From Dendrolimus kikuchii (taxonomy: Eukaryota > Arthropoda > Insecta > Lepidoptera > Lasiocampidae), in contig CM034407.1 of NCBI GenBank assembly GCA_019925095.2, positions 7,318,710-7,382,709 of the forward strand: a stretch of 64,000 bases of DNA, given 5' to 3'. Below are positions 1-10,383 of the stretch, in pieces. Within the stretch, counting starts at the first letter, position 1. Every line of letters starts with the position of its first letter. Below the pieces are notes generated by a model. That model made no database searches. It had not been told where the DNA came from and saw only the letters and a program-made list of their open reading frames with translations. The position numbers were made by a program, and so were the translations under genes.

Positions 1-143
1 ACGTATTTATATTACTATTATATTTTTTATATATGTATTAAATTTATAAATTAGTGTGTATGTATATTTAAATTGTACAGTCCTATTCTCTTTTCTGCTT
101 TACCTACATCGCCAGATTAGTTAAGAATTTCTTTTAAGCTAGG

Positions 144-260
144 TTACCTGGAAGAGATCGCTTTTAGCGATAAGGCCGCCTGTTGTTTTGCCAAGAAGTA
201 TTGTAATTATACATTTTGTTTTTGTATTTGTTTATTTTGGTGAGCAATAAAGTGTTATTT
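144..260 (+). repeat. Tail-F: LINE/SINE 3' end with conserved hairpin
   Basis: A 3'-tail-like repeat. It starts with a CTGGAAGAGATCGC block, continues with a perfect 6-bp hairpin (ATCGCT, loop TTT, AGCGAT) and AAGGCCGCC, then a T-rich stretch, and ends in AATAAAGTG followed by TATC repeats. Related copies lie near 5705, 6612 (minus), 8683, 27950 and 44090. The polyadenylation-like AATAAA and short tandem tail point to the 3' end of a non-LTR retroelement. No coding part is attached here. Confidence 0.6.
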
Positions 261-279
261 ATCTATCTACTAATATAAT

Positions 280-510
280 AATAATTGGCAGATAAACACA
301 CATATTGTATATCCCCAAATTAAGCAAGTTACGCTTGTGTTATGGGTAATATACAACGGACTACTCTGGGGCCGATCCCAGACACCCAGACCATAGTAAA
401 TAATGGAGAAAATACGTTTCCGAAATATACTATACCAGGAATCAAACCCGGAGCCTCTGCGTTGCAGTGAGGTAGGCCGGCAAAGGCTTAGCCCGCTCAA
501 CCACAGAGGC
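280..510 (-). mobile_element. SINE-B, tRNA-derived SINE
   Basis: Read on the minus strand, the right end is tRNA-like: an A-box-like TGGTTGAGCGGG and, about 50 bases later, a B-box-like GGGTTTGATTCC. The body ends at the left in a TTA-rich tail. A second minus-strand copy lies at 63040-63290 and a diverged plus-strand copy at 29280-29456. The spacing of the two boxes fits an internal RNA polymerase III promoter. The parent tRNA cannot be assigned with confidence. Confidence 0.65.
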
Positions 511-570
511 TGTCAATATGTAATTATATTATATGTAAAAAACCGAAAAGTTTTTATGTAAGTAAAACAA

Positions 571-609
571 AGCCCCTGACACGAGGCGTAGCCGCGGGGC
601 TATCTCTAG
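571..609 (+). other. possible Helitron 3' end
   Basis: An AGCCCC / GGGGCT stem (571-576 with 596-601) is followed eight bases later by CTAG and a T. Hairpin, CTAG, T is the pattern at the 3' end of the better Helitrons in this window. No matching TC start was located, so this may be a remnant or chance. Confidence 0.3.
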
Positions 610-1243
610 TTATAACATTAAAAAGCAACTCACAAAATATTATACATACTCCAATAATATTGCTTGTCCGAAAACCATTTTAAATTGAAAATGAAATATA
701 TTCTAAAATACAAACCGTAATAAATCTTTAGGCGGTTTCCGCAAAAAAGGTCGGTCACGGAGTCAGGAGCGATGCGTGTCGATTGACCGGAAATAGTAGC
801 GGGTGTATTTACAACTTCCGGTTAGATCGGGGGATGGCGGGAAACCAATTAATAACTTTTATGGCCTCCGGTGTTGGCGGGACAATTAACACGGACGTAA
901 AAATCTTTACAGCTGATTGGGCGGAGTAATTTTGGCACACGCTGCTCTTAAATAACGTTTTGTCGACATTGGGTTAAAAGTCTTAACAGGTTAAAGGTTG
1001 GGACACTCAAATTCATATTTAGAAGTTCGTATTCAAGTTATATAGAAGAACATTTTATAAACGTCTATCATACGTAAGTACATGCTGTTCATAAAGTTTG
1101 TTCCTATGGGTACAAAAAAAAACCCAGTGGTTGGTTGGTTGGAACACAACATAGATAAAACCAGGAAAGATAACATAGTGTCACTATGTTATTCGATAAA
1201 TCAGTACAGGTATACGAGAATATCATCTACAGATAGTGGTGGT
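610..1243. other. no gene recognised; locally GC-richer block
   Basis: No coding frame with recognisable motifs. About 730-960 is noticeably richer in G and C than its surroundings and I found no second copy in the window. The rest is AT-rich. Confidence 0.4.
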
Positions 1244-1293
1244 CCTATAAATAAGCGTTCTGAATTATATAATTAAGAACGCTTATTTATAGG
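1244..1293. repeat. 50-bp near-perfect palindrome
   Basis: The 18-bp arm 1244-1261 is the exact reverse complement of 1276-1293. The 14-base centre itself contains a 12-bp palindrome (1263-1274), leaving one mismatched pair. Part of the right half, 1269-1281, is a 13-mer that recurs inverted at 2941-2953 and 3140-3152 beyond the Tc1 pseudogene. Confidence 0.85.
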
Positions 1294-3152
1294 GAAGATT
1301 TTTTTCAAAGTCACAAGTATCAATAATTTCATGACTGTATTCTTTTGTATTTCTCTCGGTATCGCAAAACTTTTCCATATTAGCGGTTGTGCGGATTGTC
1401 ACGTAAATATTGCTAATGAAATAGGCTTGCAAATAAATTATTTGAATAACTCACCGCTCGCTCCGGACTCGATTTTGAAAGTTTGTACAATTGGGTTGGT
1501 GGCGCTAATGTCACTAATGTCATCTGTCACACGCGACACTGATACGTTCCGGTGAGCGGTTTATGGTGTATTGCAAGCATTAAAATCCTTCAGCGGTACA
1601 TTGATTGGTACATATGATTGGCTAAAAAAATAAATAGATTAACTTTATACATTAGATCTGAACCTAGTATGGTACTTACTGGCTGGTCACATAATTAAAA
1701 ACGCTGAATAGTTTATTATTTTATTTAAATTTAAATAGAGAACACTTTATGGCTCTGTGGTTGTAAGTCACTATTCGTATAATTTTGGCGCCACTTAGGG
1801 CTGTAAAAGTCTTGAAGGTGATTGCTTCGCATGAAAATAATGGGGAAAAAGAAAAGTTGTGATAAATCTTAATAATAAAACTTCGCGAGAATAATTAGTC
1901 GTATAAAAAGAAAGCCGACCGTCTGCAATGCTTAAAAACGATGGTTTTCTACACTGTACAGCATTTTGCTACGTATCAAACGACTTCAAATGTTTCGCGT
2001 GTACCTAAACAGAGAAAGTCATCATCGAGATGGTCGAAATATCGTTCTTTTGGCAAAACAAAATTCTTTTTGAGGGTCTAATGAGCTGAGAAAAGAATAT
2101 TTTGGTGTTAACAACCCTTCAGTAATCTCGGAACATACTATATTCGTAGGCGTTTGTTAGAAAAAAAAATTGCAGGGAAGGATAGCAAGGAAGGTGCCAT
2201 GTTGAAACGATGCCATAGGCCAGCCGACTCACATTTGCAAGAAGGTATGAAAATTGGACAGTTAGACAGTGGAAGAATGTTCTTTTTCTGATGAGACAAA
2301 AATAAATAGGATATTTTGTGATGGAAAACGGTATGTGCGACGCCTTCCGAATAAAACATTCGGCCCTAAGTACACAAAAGTACTTAAAATCAAAGCATGG
2401 TGGGGAAATGTGAAAATTTTAGGGTACTTTTCTGATGAATATGGTGTTGTATTAGGCTGATAGAAGGAAACATGAATCAATTCCAATACAAAAAATATAC
2501 TTGAAGAAATAATGTTACCTTATGCTGAAGACGTGCTTCCGGTTATTTGGACATTCCAGCATGATAATGATCCAAATCATACTGCACGCACCCGTAAGGA
2601 ATTTCTCACTTCGTAAACAGTTTCTGTCTTATATTGGCCAACTAACAGCCCAGAACTAAACCCAATAGAGCATCTTTGGTGCGAAGTCAAGAAAAAGGTT
2701 TAAAATCGACAGTGTGGCAATTTACGAGAGCTGTACGACGTTTTTTCAGAAGAATAGAACTCTATCTCTCTTGCGAAATCATAAAAATTCGTGAGCCAAT
2801 GCCTCGCCGGTGTAAAGCGGTAATTAAAAGCCGTGGACATGCTACTAACTATTAATTTTAGTTTACAGAGTTTTTTTCTTTACGTACTTCACATTAATAT
2901 GATTTATTTAATTAAAACAACTCTCGAGCAGTTAATAAATCGTTCTTAATTATTTGAATTTGTTACTATAGAGAATAAATGAAATTTGTACAAGAAATAG
3001 TTAGCGGTTGTATTCTATATCCCTAATCCCGTTAGCTCTGTTCATGTGACAATTTCATAACAGAACTAATTACTTCTAAGAACGAACACATGACTACATG
3101 TGACATCATTTAGATAAAAAATTTCTTCACACTTCAAATCGTTCTTAATTAT
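1269..3152 (+). mobile_element. decayed Tc1-like DNA transposon (inferred extent)
   Basis: The transposase pseudogene at 1840-2855 is flanked on the left by ATAATTAAGAACG (1269-1281) and on the right by two inverted copies of that 13-mer, at 2941-2953 and 3140-3152. Tc1 elements often have long terminal inverted repeats carrying two short direct repeats, and the pair on the right would fit this. The left end shows only the palindrome at 1244-1293, so the true ends and the TA target duplication are not established. The extent of about 1.9 kb fits a Tc1 element with long ends. Confidence 0.5.
1840..2855 (+). pseudogene. Tc1-family (DD34E) transposase pseudogene
   Basis: A broken transposase that would have cut and pasted a Tc1/mariner-superfamily transposon in the nucleus. 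It begins with ATG and a lysine-rich MGKKK start at 1840 and ends at TAA 2853-2855, a span of about 339 codons, the usual Tc1 length. Recognisable blocks in order are a DNA-binding-region remnant (IVLLAK, SNELR near 2035-2100), WTVRQWKNV near 2255, FSDE near 2290 (first catalytic D), HDNDPNHT near 2565 (second D) and SPELNPIEHLW near 2650 (E). Counting through one stop codon there are 34 positions between the second D and the E, hence DD34E. It carries several stop codons and a one-base shift near 2280 just before the SDE motif, so it is dead. The neighbouring 13-mer repeats support a whole ancient insertion rather than a gene fragment. Confidence 0.85.
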
Positions 3153-3906
3153 ATGACCACAACTGTAGTTGATGTCACCTTTTAACAGTTCCAAGTAGTG
3201 CCACCTATTATTTTACTATTGTACTATTTGACGGGTAGTTTTACATACTACTCAGTTAGTTTCGTCATAGGTCGGATATAAAACTGAGCGGGTGGGTGAA
3301 GCGTCGAAATATTATTCTCGCTTCGACTTTGGTCTGTTGATCATGTCATGTAGGGCTCTAGGGTAGCTAATTATATTGTGCAAGAATCATAACTTGTAAT
3401 AGATCGTATTTAAGATCGGTGCTATATGTTCGGAAGTCAAATAAAACAGTTCACAATATCTGTTTTAGAAAGAAGAAAGAAGAAAGATATTTTAAATTCA
3501 TTTATTAAATTAAATTTTATCTGATTTTTAGGGTTTCATAGTGATTTTGGCAAAAATATTCATTTTGTTTCCATAGCCATAACTAAATAACGAAAACATC
3601 CGTGACCCTTATTATTAATCTACGTGGTCCTATAAGTACTGGGCCATTTTTGTTATGATTATGACCCAATTTGCTTATTGTTAAATTACCACATAAAAAA
3701 CTTACATTTGGATCTATGCTTCAAATATAAGTTTTTTGTGCATCTGAAGCATGGACGATGACAAAAAAGATCGAAAAATGCATTCAAAATATGGTGTTGG
3801 AGGTGTATGAAAAGAATAAATTGGAAGGAGAAGATCAATCAAAAGGTGTTGTCCATAGTAAAGAGCGAACAATCATAAAAACCATAGAGGACAGGAGATG
3901 AAGGAT

Positions 3907-3955
<49 letters not shown>

Positions 3956-4485
3956 CTACGGCAGGACAAGACGACTTCTCTGTAAGATAATTGAATCGAC
4001 GCAAAGTGGAAGTTAGAAGAGAGAACGGAAAACCTAGGAGACCGTTTGGCCATCAAATAAAGCACAGGACGTGTGTCGTGTCGTAGAAAGAAGAAAAAGA
4101 AGGAACAGCTAGCTGACAATAGAGAGGATTTGAGGAGGTTCCACCGACAAGAACTAAGCTCCTTAATATTATTATGATGACGATGGTGATGGAAAATATG
4201 TTGAATCCTGCACACCGACATTACTGATATACCTATCTATGTATGTGTTCTTGATGACCGTAAAACTGGATAAGCTCGAATCAAACAGTAGGTTGAGACC
4301 TATAACAAAAGACAAGACATTATACGAGTATCATATTCTATTAGAATGCATCAAGAACAACAATGAGCGACAATATCTAAAGAAAGACTTATGTTTAGTC
4401 TTCCTGGGCTTCGGGGATTTTCATTCTATTTTAGCCTAGCCTTTGTCTAGAGCGATGAAATAAATGATTTTGCATGTATATAGGA
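3153..4485. other. no gene recognised
   Basis: AT-rich, with a purine-rich AAGAAAGAAG stretch at 3471-3486 that resembles a LINE tail and the TA microsatellite listed separately. An open frame of about 128 codons across the TA repeat has no protein-like motif. Confidence 0.4.
3910..3951. repeat. TA microsatellite, about 21 units
   Basis: An uninterrupted run of alternating T and A. Confidence 0.95.
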
Positions 4486-4605
4486 TTTTTTTTGTAGCTG
4501 GAGTATAGCAGATAGGCAGACGGCCCACCTGATGGAAAGCAGTTACCGTCGCTTATGGGCGTTTGTAACACCAGAGTTGTCACCAAGGCGCTGCCGGACT
4601 CGGGG
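4486..4605 (-). repeat. RepC fragment
   Basis: Contains the diagnostic GGCAGACGGCCC and TGATGGAAAGC blocks of the RepC family, in the reverse of the family's A-tailed orientation. It is cut off after about 115 bp and diverged from the full copies. Confidence 0.6.
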
Positions 4606-5704
4606 AAATTTTATAAATGACAGACAGATAGAAGTCTTCCCAGTACTAATATAGACGTTCGTCTAAAAGACCTTGAATTAAAAAAATGCTGGGACGTATA
4701 TACACTGATAAGATTTTATGAAGTTGTAATGATAGCAACGTAGAAAGCACCTACCATTCGTGTTATACGCCATATAACGTTTACCGATACATGGGACAGC
4801 GCTTTAGATAAAAATCTCTTTGATAGCAACTCGGGGAGGCGCCTATCGCGGAGTGATGTCATTACGGAGGCCCCAGGGCGCACAAGTACTGAATAGGATG
4901 TACGAATTTTTGAAGTGAAACTTTTTTAGAATCGTTATGATTTGAAAGTCGATGAAACGAAAAAGCGACACTAAATTCCTGTGAATTTTTTTTATGATTT
5001 GCTATTTTCGTTATTTTGGTAATTTTGATAAAAAGACCAACCAAGAACCAAGGTAAAAAGTAGCGCAGATTTTAAGTCTAAGAACTTGCTGTCGATCAGC
5101 GAAAACCGCATCAAAATCGGTCCCGTGGTTTTAAAAACTGTATCGTGTTATCCGTCGTTTATAATATAGTCTATTCCAGTTGGTTTTTTTAATACCTTCA
5201 ATTTACAGACACGGTATGTTTAGAATTTTATAATATTATAGATTTATGTCATTATAGTAAAATTATAGATTTTTTAAACCAGCATAGAAATTACAACTAC
5301 ATAATCATTTATTATTGTTTTCCGTTATCAATCTCGATGGTTCGCATCTTGACTTTTAGGATTTCATTAACTGCTATATTCACACTCTATTTAGTTCAAT
5401 AATCGCAAATAAAATCGCAAACGAGAAAAAAAAATTGAATAGAATTTTTTTCAGTTTTTGACGCTTTTTGATATGTTAAACAATTTGGAGCGACCTAAAA
5501 AAATTTTTTTTCGGCTGTCCTTTGAAGGGAGTTCTTAAAACATCAAAAACTAACATTTTTTCATTCGAGATTAAAAAAAAGTTGGTTTTTTGCGGCACCA
5601 TAATATATATGTGTCTTTGTAGACATGTATACAACTATTGTATGTAACATTTTAAAAAATATTGTGCAGTAGACTTTGCCCTAGATATTGTGCCATATTT
5701 CTCT
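4606..5704. other. no gene recognised
   Basis: AT-rich noncoding sequence. Around 5085-5170 there is wording like the interior of degenerate Helitrons (CAAAATCGGT, then a TATAATATAG end), but no termini. Confidence 0.35.
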
Positions 5705-5830
5705 CTCCAACCCAAGGTTGTCTGGAAGAGATCACTGTCAGCGATGACACCGCCATTTGTATCCAATTCTAAGCCGTTTTCGTGTATTATTTCATTAATT
5801 TTATAGTACAAAAAAGTATATTCTATTCTA
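5705..5830 (+). repeat. Tail-F copy
   Basis: Has GGTTGTCTGGAAGAGATC, the hairpin in a one-mismatch form and ACCGCC, then a T-rich tail ending in a TATTC tandem run. Same orientation as the copy at 144. Confidence 0.6.
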
Positions 5831-6529
5831 TTCTATAATTATTTAAATTTTATAACAAATAGCGAAAAGGACATAAAGACTCGTGCAGTTTTATATGAAC
5901 CCCAACTCTTCTAACAAACTGAGCAATGTCCTTTATACTCAGACTAACCGCATCCACAAAGTTCGTAGCGCAACGTTCCGCGATAGTCCGTACAAAGAGG
6001 TTGTAAGTAGATTTGTGGGGGATCCCCGCAAACGGCGCTTCCAGCCACTCCACTCTTCTCATTCAATTACTTCATCTCATCCGTATTCCACGGGGATCAA
6101 CTATACTACAAACCCGCGTAACGATCGATAGTGTATTTGTTGTATAGAAGCTTAATGTTACGGGCGAATTTGTATTGGCATGGAAAACGAATAAATACTA
6201 GGACATTTGCCCAGTAAATAGCGAAACTCTAAAAGCTTTTAAATTCTAGGTATCTAGATGGCGCCACAAGTATATTTTTCACCCGCCAATTGTTGAATAG
6301 CATTTGAAAGTGTTATTTTCAATTTTACTCAGACTTGATCTAAAACACGTTTTAAATAATAAATCGTGTAAAGGATATAGGCGCTTTTTAAGGATCCTAT
6401 AGTCATTCTTGCAAAAGCTTAACTGTTTTGAAAGCAAGAGTATTATTATATATCCCACGTTGTATATCATTGTTATTCTTCTCGGAAACTGCTTCTTCTA
6501 AATGGATTATATTTAGTGAAAGTATGTAA
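5831..6529. other. no gene recognised
   Basis: Noncoding. The overlapping short open frames at 5850-6131 on both strands show no motif or codon signal I recognise. Confidence 0.35.
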
Positions 6530-6950
6530 TCTACACGATTTGTGCAAGAACGGTGGAAGAATACATACTAATTCCTGTGGCCCAGTTGTTATAGGCCATA
6601 AAATAACTTTCAGCCAAAGACATAGACAACACTTTATTGTTCACCAAAACAAAAATGCACAACAAGACAATAGTTACTTGGTAAAACAAAATGCGGCCTT
6701 ACCGCTAAAAGCGACCTTTTCTAGGCAACCTGACTCATAGGAAATTCTTAAACCATCTGTAAATATTATGCAAGAAAGAAAAAGGAAAAAAAGCATAAAT
6801 AAAAATGACCATGTGCATTCGTCTGGCTGGCCACCATCTCTGGTCTAGAGTAGGCCGCCATAACAACACTGAATTCCGTTTCGGCATCAGTGGAAAGATT
6901 CCAGTTCTCTCTTCGAGGCCAGTCGCATTGGCGACGGTAACCACTCTTCT
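6530..6950 (+). repeat. RepC copy split by a nested insertion
   Basis: The 5' part (about 6538-6611, with AATTCCTGTGGCC and the CAGCCA end) and the later part (about 6806-6950, with GGTCTAGAGTAGGCCGCC and GGCGACGGTAACC) match consecutive pieces of RepC. They are separated by about 190 bp that match Tail-F on the opposite strand. Confidence 0.6.
6612..6805 (-). mobile_element. Tail-F element inserted into RepC
   Basis: On the minus strand it reads the CTAGAAAAGG / GCGGT hairpin block, then CCGC, then a T-rich run ending in AACAATAAAGTGTTGTC at the left border, which is the polyadenylation-like end. The stem of the conserved hairpin is kept through two G-T wobble pairs. It interrupts RepC, so it is the younger insertion. 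Confidence 0.55.
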
Positions 6951-7436
6951 AAAAAGAATGCAGCAGTTAACTAACGAAAAAACAAAGAGTAGGGGCTATA
7001 TAGTAGGGGTACTACACATGTAAGCGAGAGTTGAAAAATTATTTTTCAATGTACATAGTTGTGTGGGGTAACGTTGAATTTTATTTAAGTCAATAAATGG
7101 TGACAAATTAGCTCCCAAAGTCAAAAATTGGTTTGTAAAAGAACCGTTGGCGTTGTTTAGTTTTTAGTGCTGTTTTGAAGTTTCAAAGGCAAATGACAAA
7201 AACTGCCAATTAATTCAGCGTCTCTAAGGAACCTTTCAATGTCCGTAGTCCGACTTCCGACTGATAATGTTTCTTCCCTAAAAATGAAATATAGCCAGCC
7301 ACAGTGTACCTCAAGTATCTAAAGCAATTTTACATATTATGGTATAATCAATTCATAGCAATGCTATTATCTAATAAGAAACAAACACCCAACCGAAAAG
7401 GGATTCATATGCAATTTAGTTAGTACTTTACTAGAT
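6951..7436. other. no gene recognised
   Basis: AT-rich noncoding sequence without recognised repeats. Confidence 0.35.
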
Positions 7437-7626
7437 AACCAGCGGGCCTAGCAGATGTTGTTCTGCCTAAAAAAAGATATCAATTCCAACGCCACCTACC
7501 GGGTCTAATTGTAAATATAAACCATTTTCGAATCTACGCAAACACAAAAATCATTAAAATCGGTTCAACCGCTTAGGAGGAGTTCCGTGACATACACACG
7601 AACAGACGAATTATAATATATAAAGA
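7437..7626 (-). mobile_element. degenerate Helitron-like element
   Basis: On the minus strand it runs from TCTTTATATAT through CTCCTAAGCGG, AGACCCGGTAGGTGGCG and an AACATCTGC block. The same order is seen in the Helitrons at 42745-42955 and 54306-54508. The 3' end is mutated: the final CTAG is not intact. Confidence 0.6.
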
Positions 7627-7644
7627 TTGGTAAGACTTCATCTA

Positions 7645-7738
7645 TTAAAAAAACTACGTTTTAACGGTTTAAACCGCGGTATTTTATTTGATTTTTATTT
7701 CGGCTTCGGCCACTTTTTTGTTAAACGTAGTTTCATTA
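7645..7738 (+). repeat. Foldback-D, short copy
   Basis: Starts with ACTACGTTTTAACGGTTTAA and ends with an inverted GTTAAACGTAGTTT, with the TTCGGCCACTTTT core between. It is a deleted relative of the 203-bp element at 9061-9263. Confidence 0.6.
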
Positions 7739-8139
7739 TGTGTACAAGCGTAAATTTAACAAAATGTTATATAAAATGCAAAAAATACTTGTACAGTTTT
7801 AAATCAAGTAATATTAGCGGCGTATTTAGATTACAATGGAATGCTTTTAGCAAGAAATTCGATTCTAACCAGAGGATAATCCGCTTATTTATTCTGATCG
7901 CTCCCGACTCACAACGAGGGTCCGAACTTAACATTTGACTTGATTTAAATGGTTTAATTACCAAACAAGTGGCCGGGTAAGTATCAGATTCACATATGAA
8001 AATTAGGCCTTTAAAATAGATGTACTCTATATAAGTATATAGTATTGTTACAACTTAGGTTCCGACAAAAACAAAATCTACCTGCATATCTGTAAAAACA
8101 CATTTTATTATCTGTCGGCATTTGAACTAAATGTAATTC
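7739..8139. other. no gene recognised
   Basis: AT-rich noncoding sequence. Confidence 0.35.
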
Positions 8140-8555
8140 TGTTGTGATCGTCATCTTTTGTTTACTTATTTATAGGCATACGTTTCTAGAGAACAACAGC
8201 CCATTCTTTTATTGTACTCGTTTAGGGCTGCTTGCGGCCGAATCATTAGCCAGGTGTTGCGGATTACGTCGACTACGATACGGGCCCATTTGTATTTGTG
8301 AGGTATAAAATGACGGCGTGATGGGAAGAGGGGGCAGTCGAGCGAGAACCACGATTAAGGCGAGACGTGTGTACATTCGGGAATATATTAGTGAGGGATG
8401 TTGCGCGTTTTATTGAATTATGACCTTCTGCATTACGTTTGGATTTGTTGCGTTTGGTTATATTTATACCTGTGTTATACGTTTTTGTACAGTTCTAATA
8501 AACTCTATAGCAATTCTAACGGCATTTTACTTCGAGTCCCGCTAAACTCGTAACA
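8140..8555 (+). mobile_element. LTR-E solo LTR, copy 1
   Basis: About 416 bp that aligns with the copies at 21027-21469 and 48595-49030. It starts TGTTGTGATCG and ends CTCGTAACA, giving TG...CA ends. Inside are a TATAAAA (about 8307), the block CAGTCGAGCGAGAACC, GAGACGTGTGTAC, and an AATAAAC signal (about 8497) shortly before the end: the promoter and polyadenylation order expected of an LTR. There is no internal retroelement on either side, so it is a solo LTR. The right flank is GTAT but the left flank does not match it. Confidence 0.7.
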
Positions 8556-8682
8556 GTATTATATATCTTATTTTTGTATATTAAATAAAGTATATTATTA
8601 TTTATTTTTTTACTTACTCTTGAAATGTTTCTTATTATTTATTGTCTTCACCGCCACTATTGTCTTAATATTTTCCTTAGTT

Positions 8683-8815
8683 TAGGGGGCTGCCTGGAGG
8701 AGAGCGCTTTAAGCGATAAGGCCGCCCTTTGTTCAACATTTAGTGTACTTTATAGTTTTAAGAACGTAGTTTTAATTTTTGGTGGACAATAAAGTGTTTT
8801 CATTCATTCATTCAA
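8683..8815 (+). repeat. Tail-F copy
   Basis: CTGGAGGAGAGCGC, the hairpin region, AAGGCCGCC, a T-rich run, then GACAATAAAGTG and a TTCA tandem tail. Confidence 0.65.
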
Positions 8816-9060
8816 TCAAACAGCTCAAAATTTCCGTAAAATTAAATTTAAGCAAATTTAAGCGTATTCAAATAATTATAAAAAATATTTATAAGTCGTG
8901 TTTAATTTTAATTTATGTAGATACTTATATAGTTTATTTTTAATGTTTAATTTATTTTAAAATATGTAAATATTCATTATTTCAATCAATTTATGTGTAT
9001 AATAAGATGAAGTAAATGCACTGGATTAAAATAAGACTGGTTTTCCAATCACTATATAAA

Positions 9061-9263
9061 ATAATAAAACTACGTTTTAACGGTTTTAAGCGCGGAAATT
9101 ACCGCGCGAATTAATATTTGATTTTGGTTTTTCCGACGTTTCGGCCACTTTTCGGATCACGGTCTTCCGTGATCACGGCCACTGAAAAGTGACCGAAACG
9201 TCGGAAAAACCAAAATCAATTAAAATTACCGCGCTTAAAACCGTTAAAACGTAGTTTTATTAT
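9061..9263. mobile_element. Foldback-D, full 203-bp inverted-repeat element
   Basis: Arms 9061-9095 and 9229-9263 are perfect 35-bp inverted repeats (outer end ATAATAAAACTACG). The homology continues inwards with small gaps (GACGTTTCGG, GTGATCACGG), so nearly the whole element can fold on itself. No coding capacity. Diverged one-armed copies lie at 7645, 50945 and 57441. It is a miniature inverted-repeat or foldback element of unknown superfamily. Confidence 0.8.
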
Positions 9264-9330
9264 ATATACAAGTCGCGAAAACTTAAGAAAATATCACTAT
9301 ATAAAAGTTATTTATGATTTTATTTTTTAT

Positions 9331-9556
9331 TGCAGGAGTTCAGCAGACAGGCAGACGGCCCACTTGATGGAAAGCGGTTACCATCGCCTATGGACATTTG
9401 CAACAGCAAAGTTGCTACAAATGCGCTGCTGCTCTCTTAAGGGAGAGTGGAACCTGCTAATTAATGCCGGAACACAACTCAAGGTTGTTAGGGCGACATA
9501 CTTTAGACCAGGGGTGGTAGCCATCCAGTCGGGCAAATGCGCCCTACCACCTGGCA
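9331..9556 (-). repeat. RepC copy, truncated
   Basis: Begins at its A-tail side (TTTTTTATTGCAGGAG on the plus strand) and matches RepC until the CTACCACCTGGC block, where it stops. The hairpin end is missing. Confidence 0.75.
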
Positions 9557-10004
9557 ATTTATTTAAATAATAAGTAATAAAAATATAATTATAGTTATAT
9601 TAATAGCTTAATTGTTTGACTTTTGTATTCAGTCTTTTTTGTATTTTTTTCTTTTAATATGCATTTAATCTAATCTATCCATCTATTAAATGATAATTAC
9701 AATTTTATCAAAGGTATCAAATGAGTTCATATTTATTAATTCAATTTTCATCACAAAAAAACACTCTCCAGAAATGTCTTCGAGACATCATTAATAGTGA
9801 TTCACTCGGCTTTTAGTTAGGTAAGTAGTCTCAGGGAGATTTCTTTGATCTCGCGGCAAGTGGCTGCGTGTCGCTGCGTCAGCGTTGAGTGTCGGAAATC
9901 ACTGTAATGGATGGCGGGCTGAGAGCAGGGTTGTCGGTATGGAGACTCTGAAGAAAGAAAACAGCTAACCGCGTGTTCTTTACAGGGTTCCGTAGAAGCA
10001 AGGA
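9557..10004. other. no gene recognised
   Basis: AT-rich, then a mixed-composition stretch at 9830-10000 with no coding signal. Confidence 0.35.
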
Positions 10005-10383
10005 TCGTCCATTAGATGCCATGCACAAACGACGTCACACGAATTTCATGCCTTTTAGACCTCTCCCCATTCTTGTCACAGCTGTTCACATTCGTGAGAC
10101 TTCTCCCTTCCTAGTATGACATCACATACTTTGCAATTTTAAATCAAGAAATTATTAAATTAAAACAGCAGTTTCTTAATTCGTTTTATTTCCATGTAAA
10201 TTAATTTTGAATAATTTAAATATTGTTTTCATTAAAGATTGATTTGGAAATGTTTTGAAGTTTATCGTAAATCGTTGAAATTTTGTGTTAGATTTGACAT
10301 GCTGCCCCGTGTCACACAATGTCACAATTCGTTAAACCCCTCCCTCCCCTTAACGTGTCATGTAATGTAAGAATGGCCCCTTA
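10005..10383 (+). repeat. MITE-G copy
   Basis: Shares ACGTCACACGAATTTCATG, GTCACAGCTGTTCACATTCG, a TTTGCAATTTTAAATCAAG middle, and a CCCCTCCCTCCCC block with the sequence at 31395-31695 (opposite strand) and partly with 20868-21010. The two ends contain related CCATTAGATG / GAATGGCC words in inverted sense, suggesting a foldback DNA element of about 380 bp. Confidence 0.5.

Noticed and set aside
3280..3460. A further solo LTR (AATAAAACAG near 3440)
   Set aside because: No TG...CA pair, no target duplication and no second copy in the window.
3835..4221. 128-codon minus-strand frame
   Set aside because: It runs through the TA microsatellite, giving an Ile-Tyr repeat, and has no domain.
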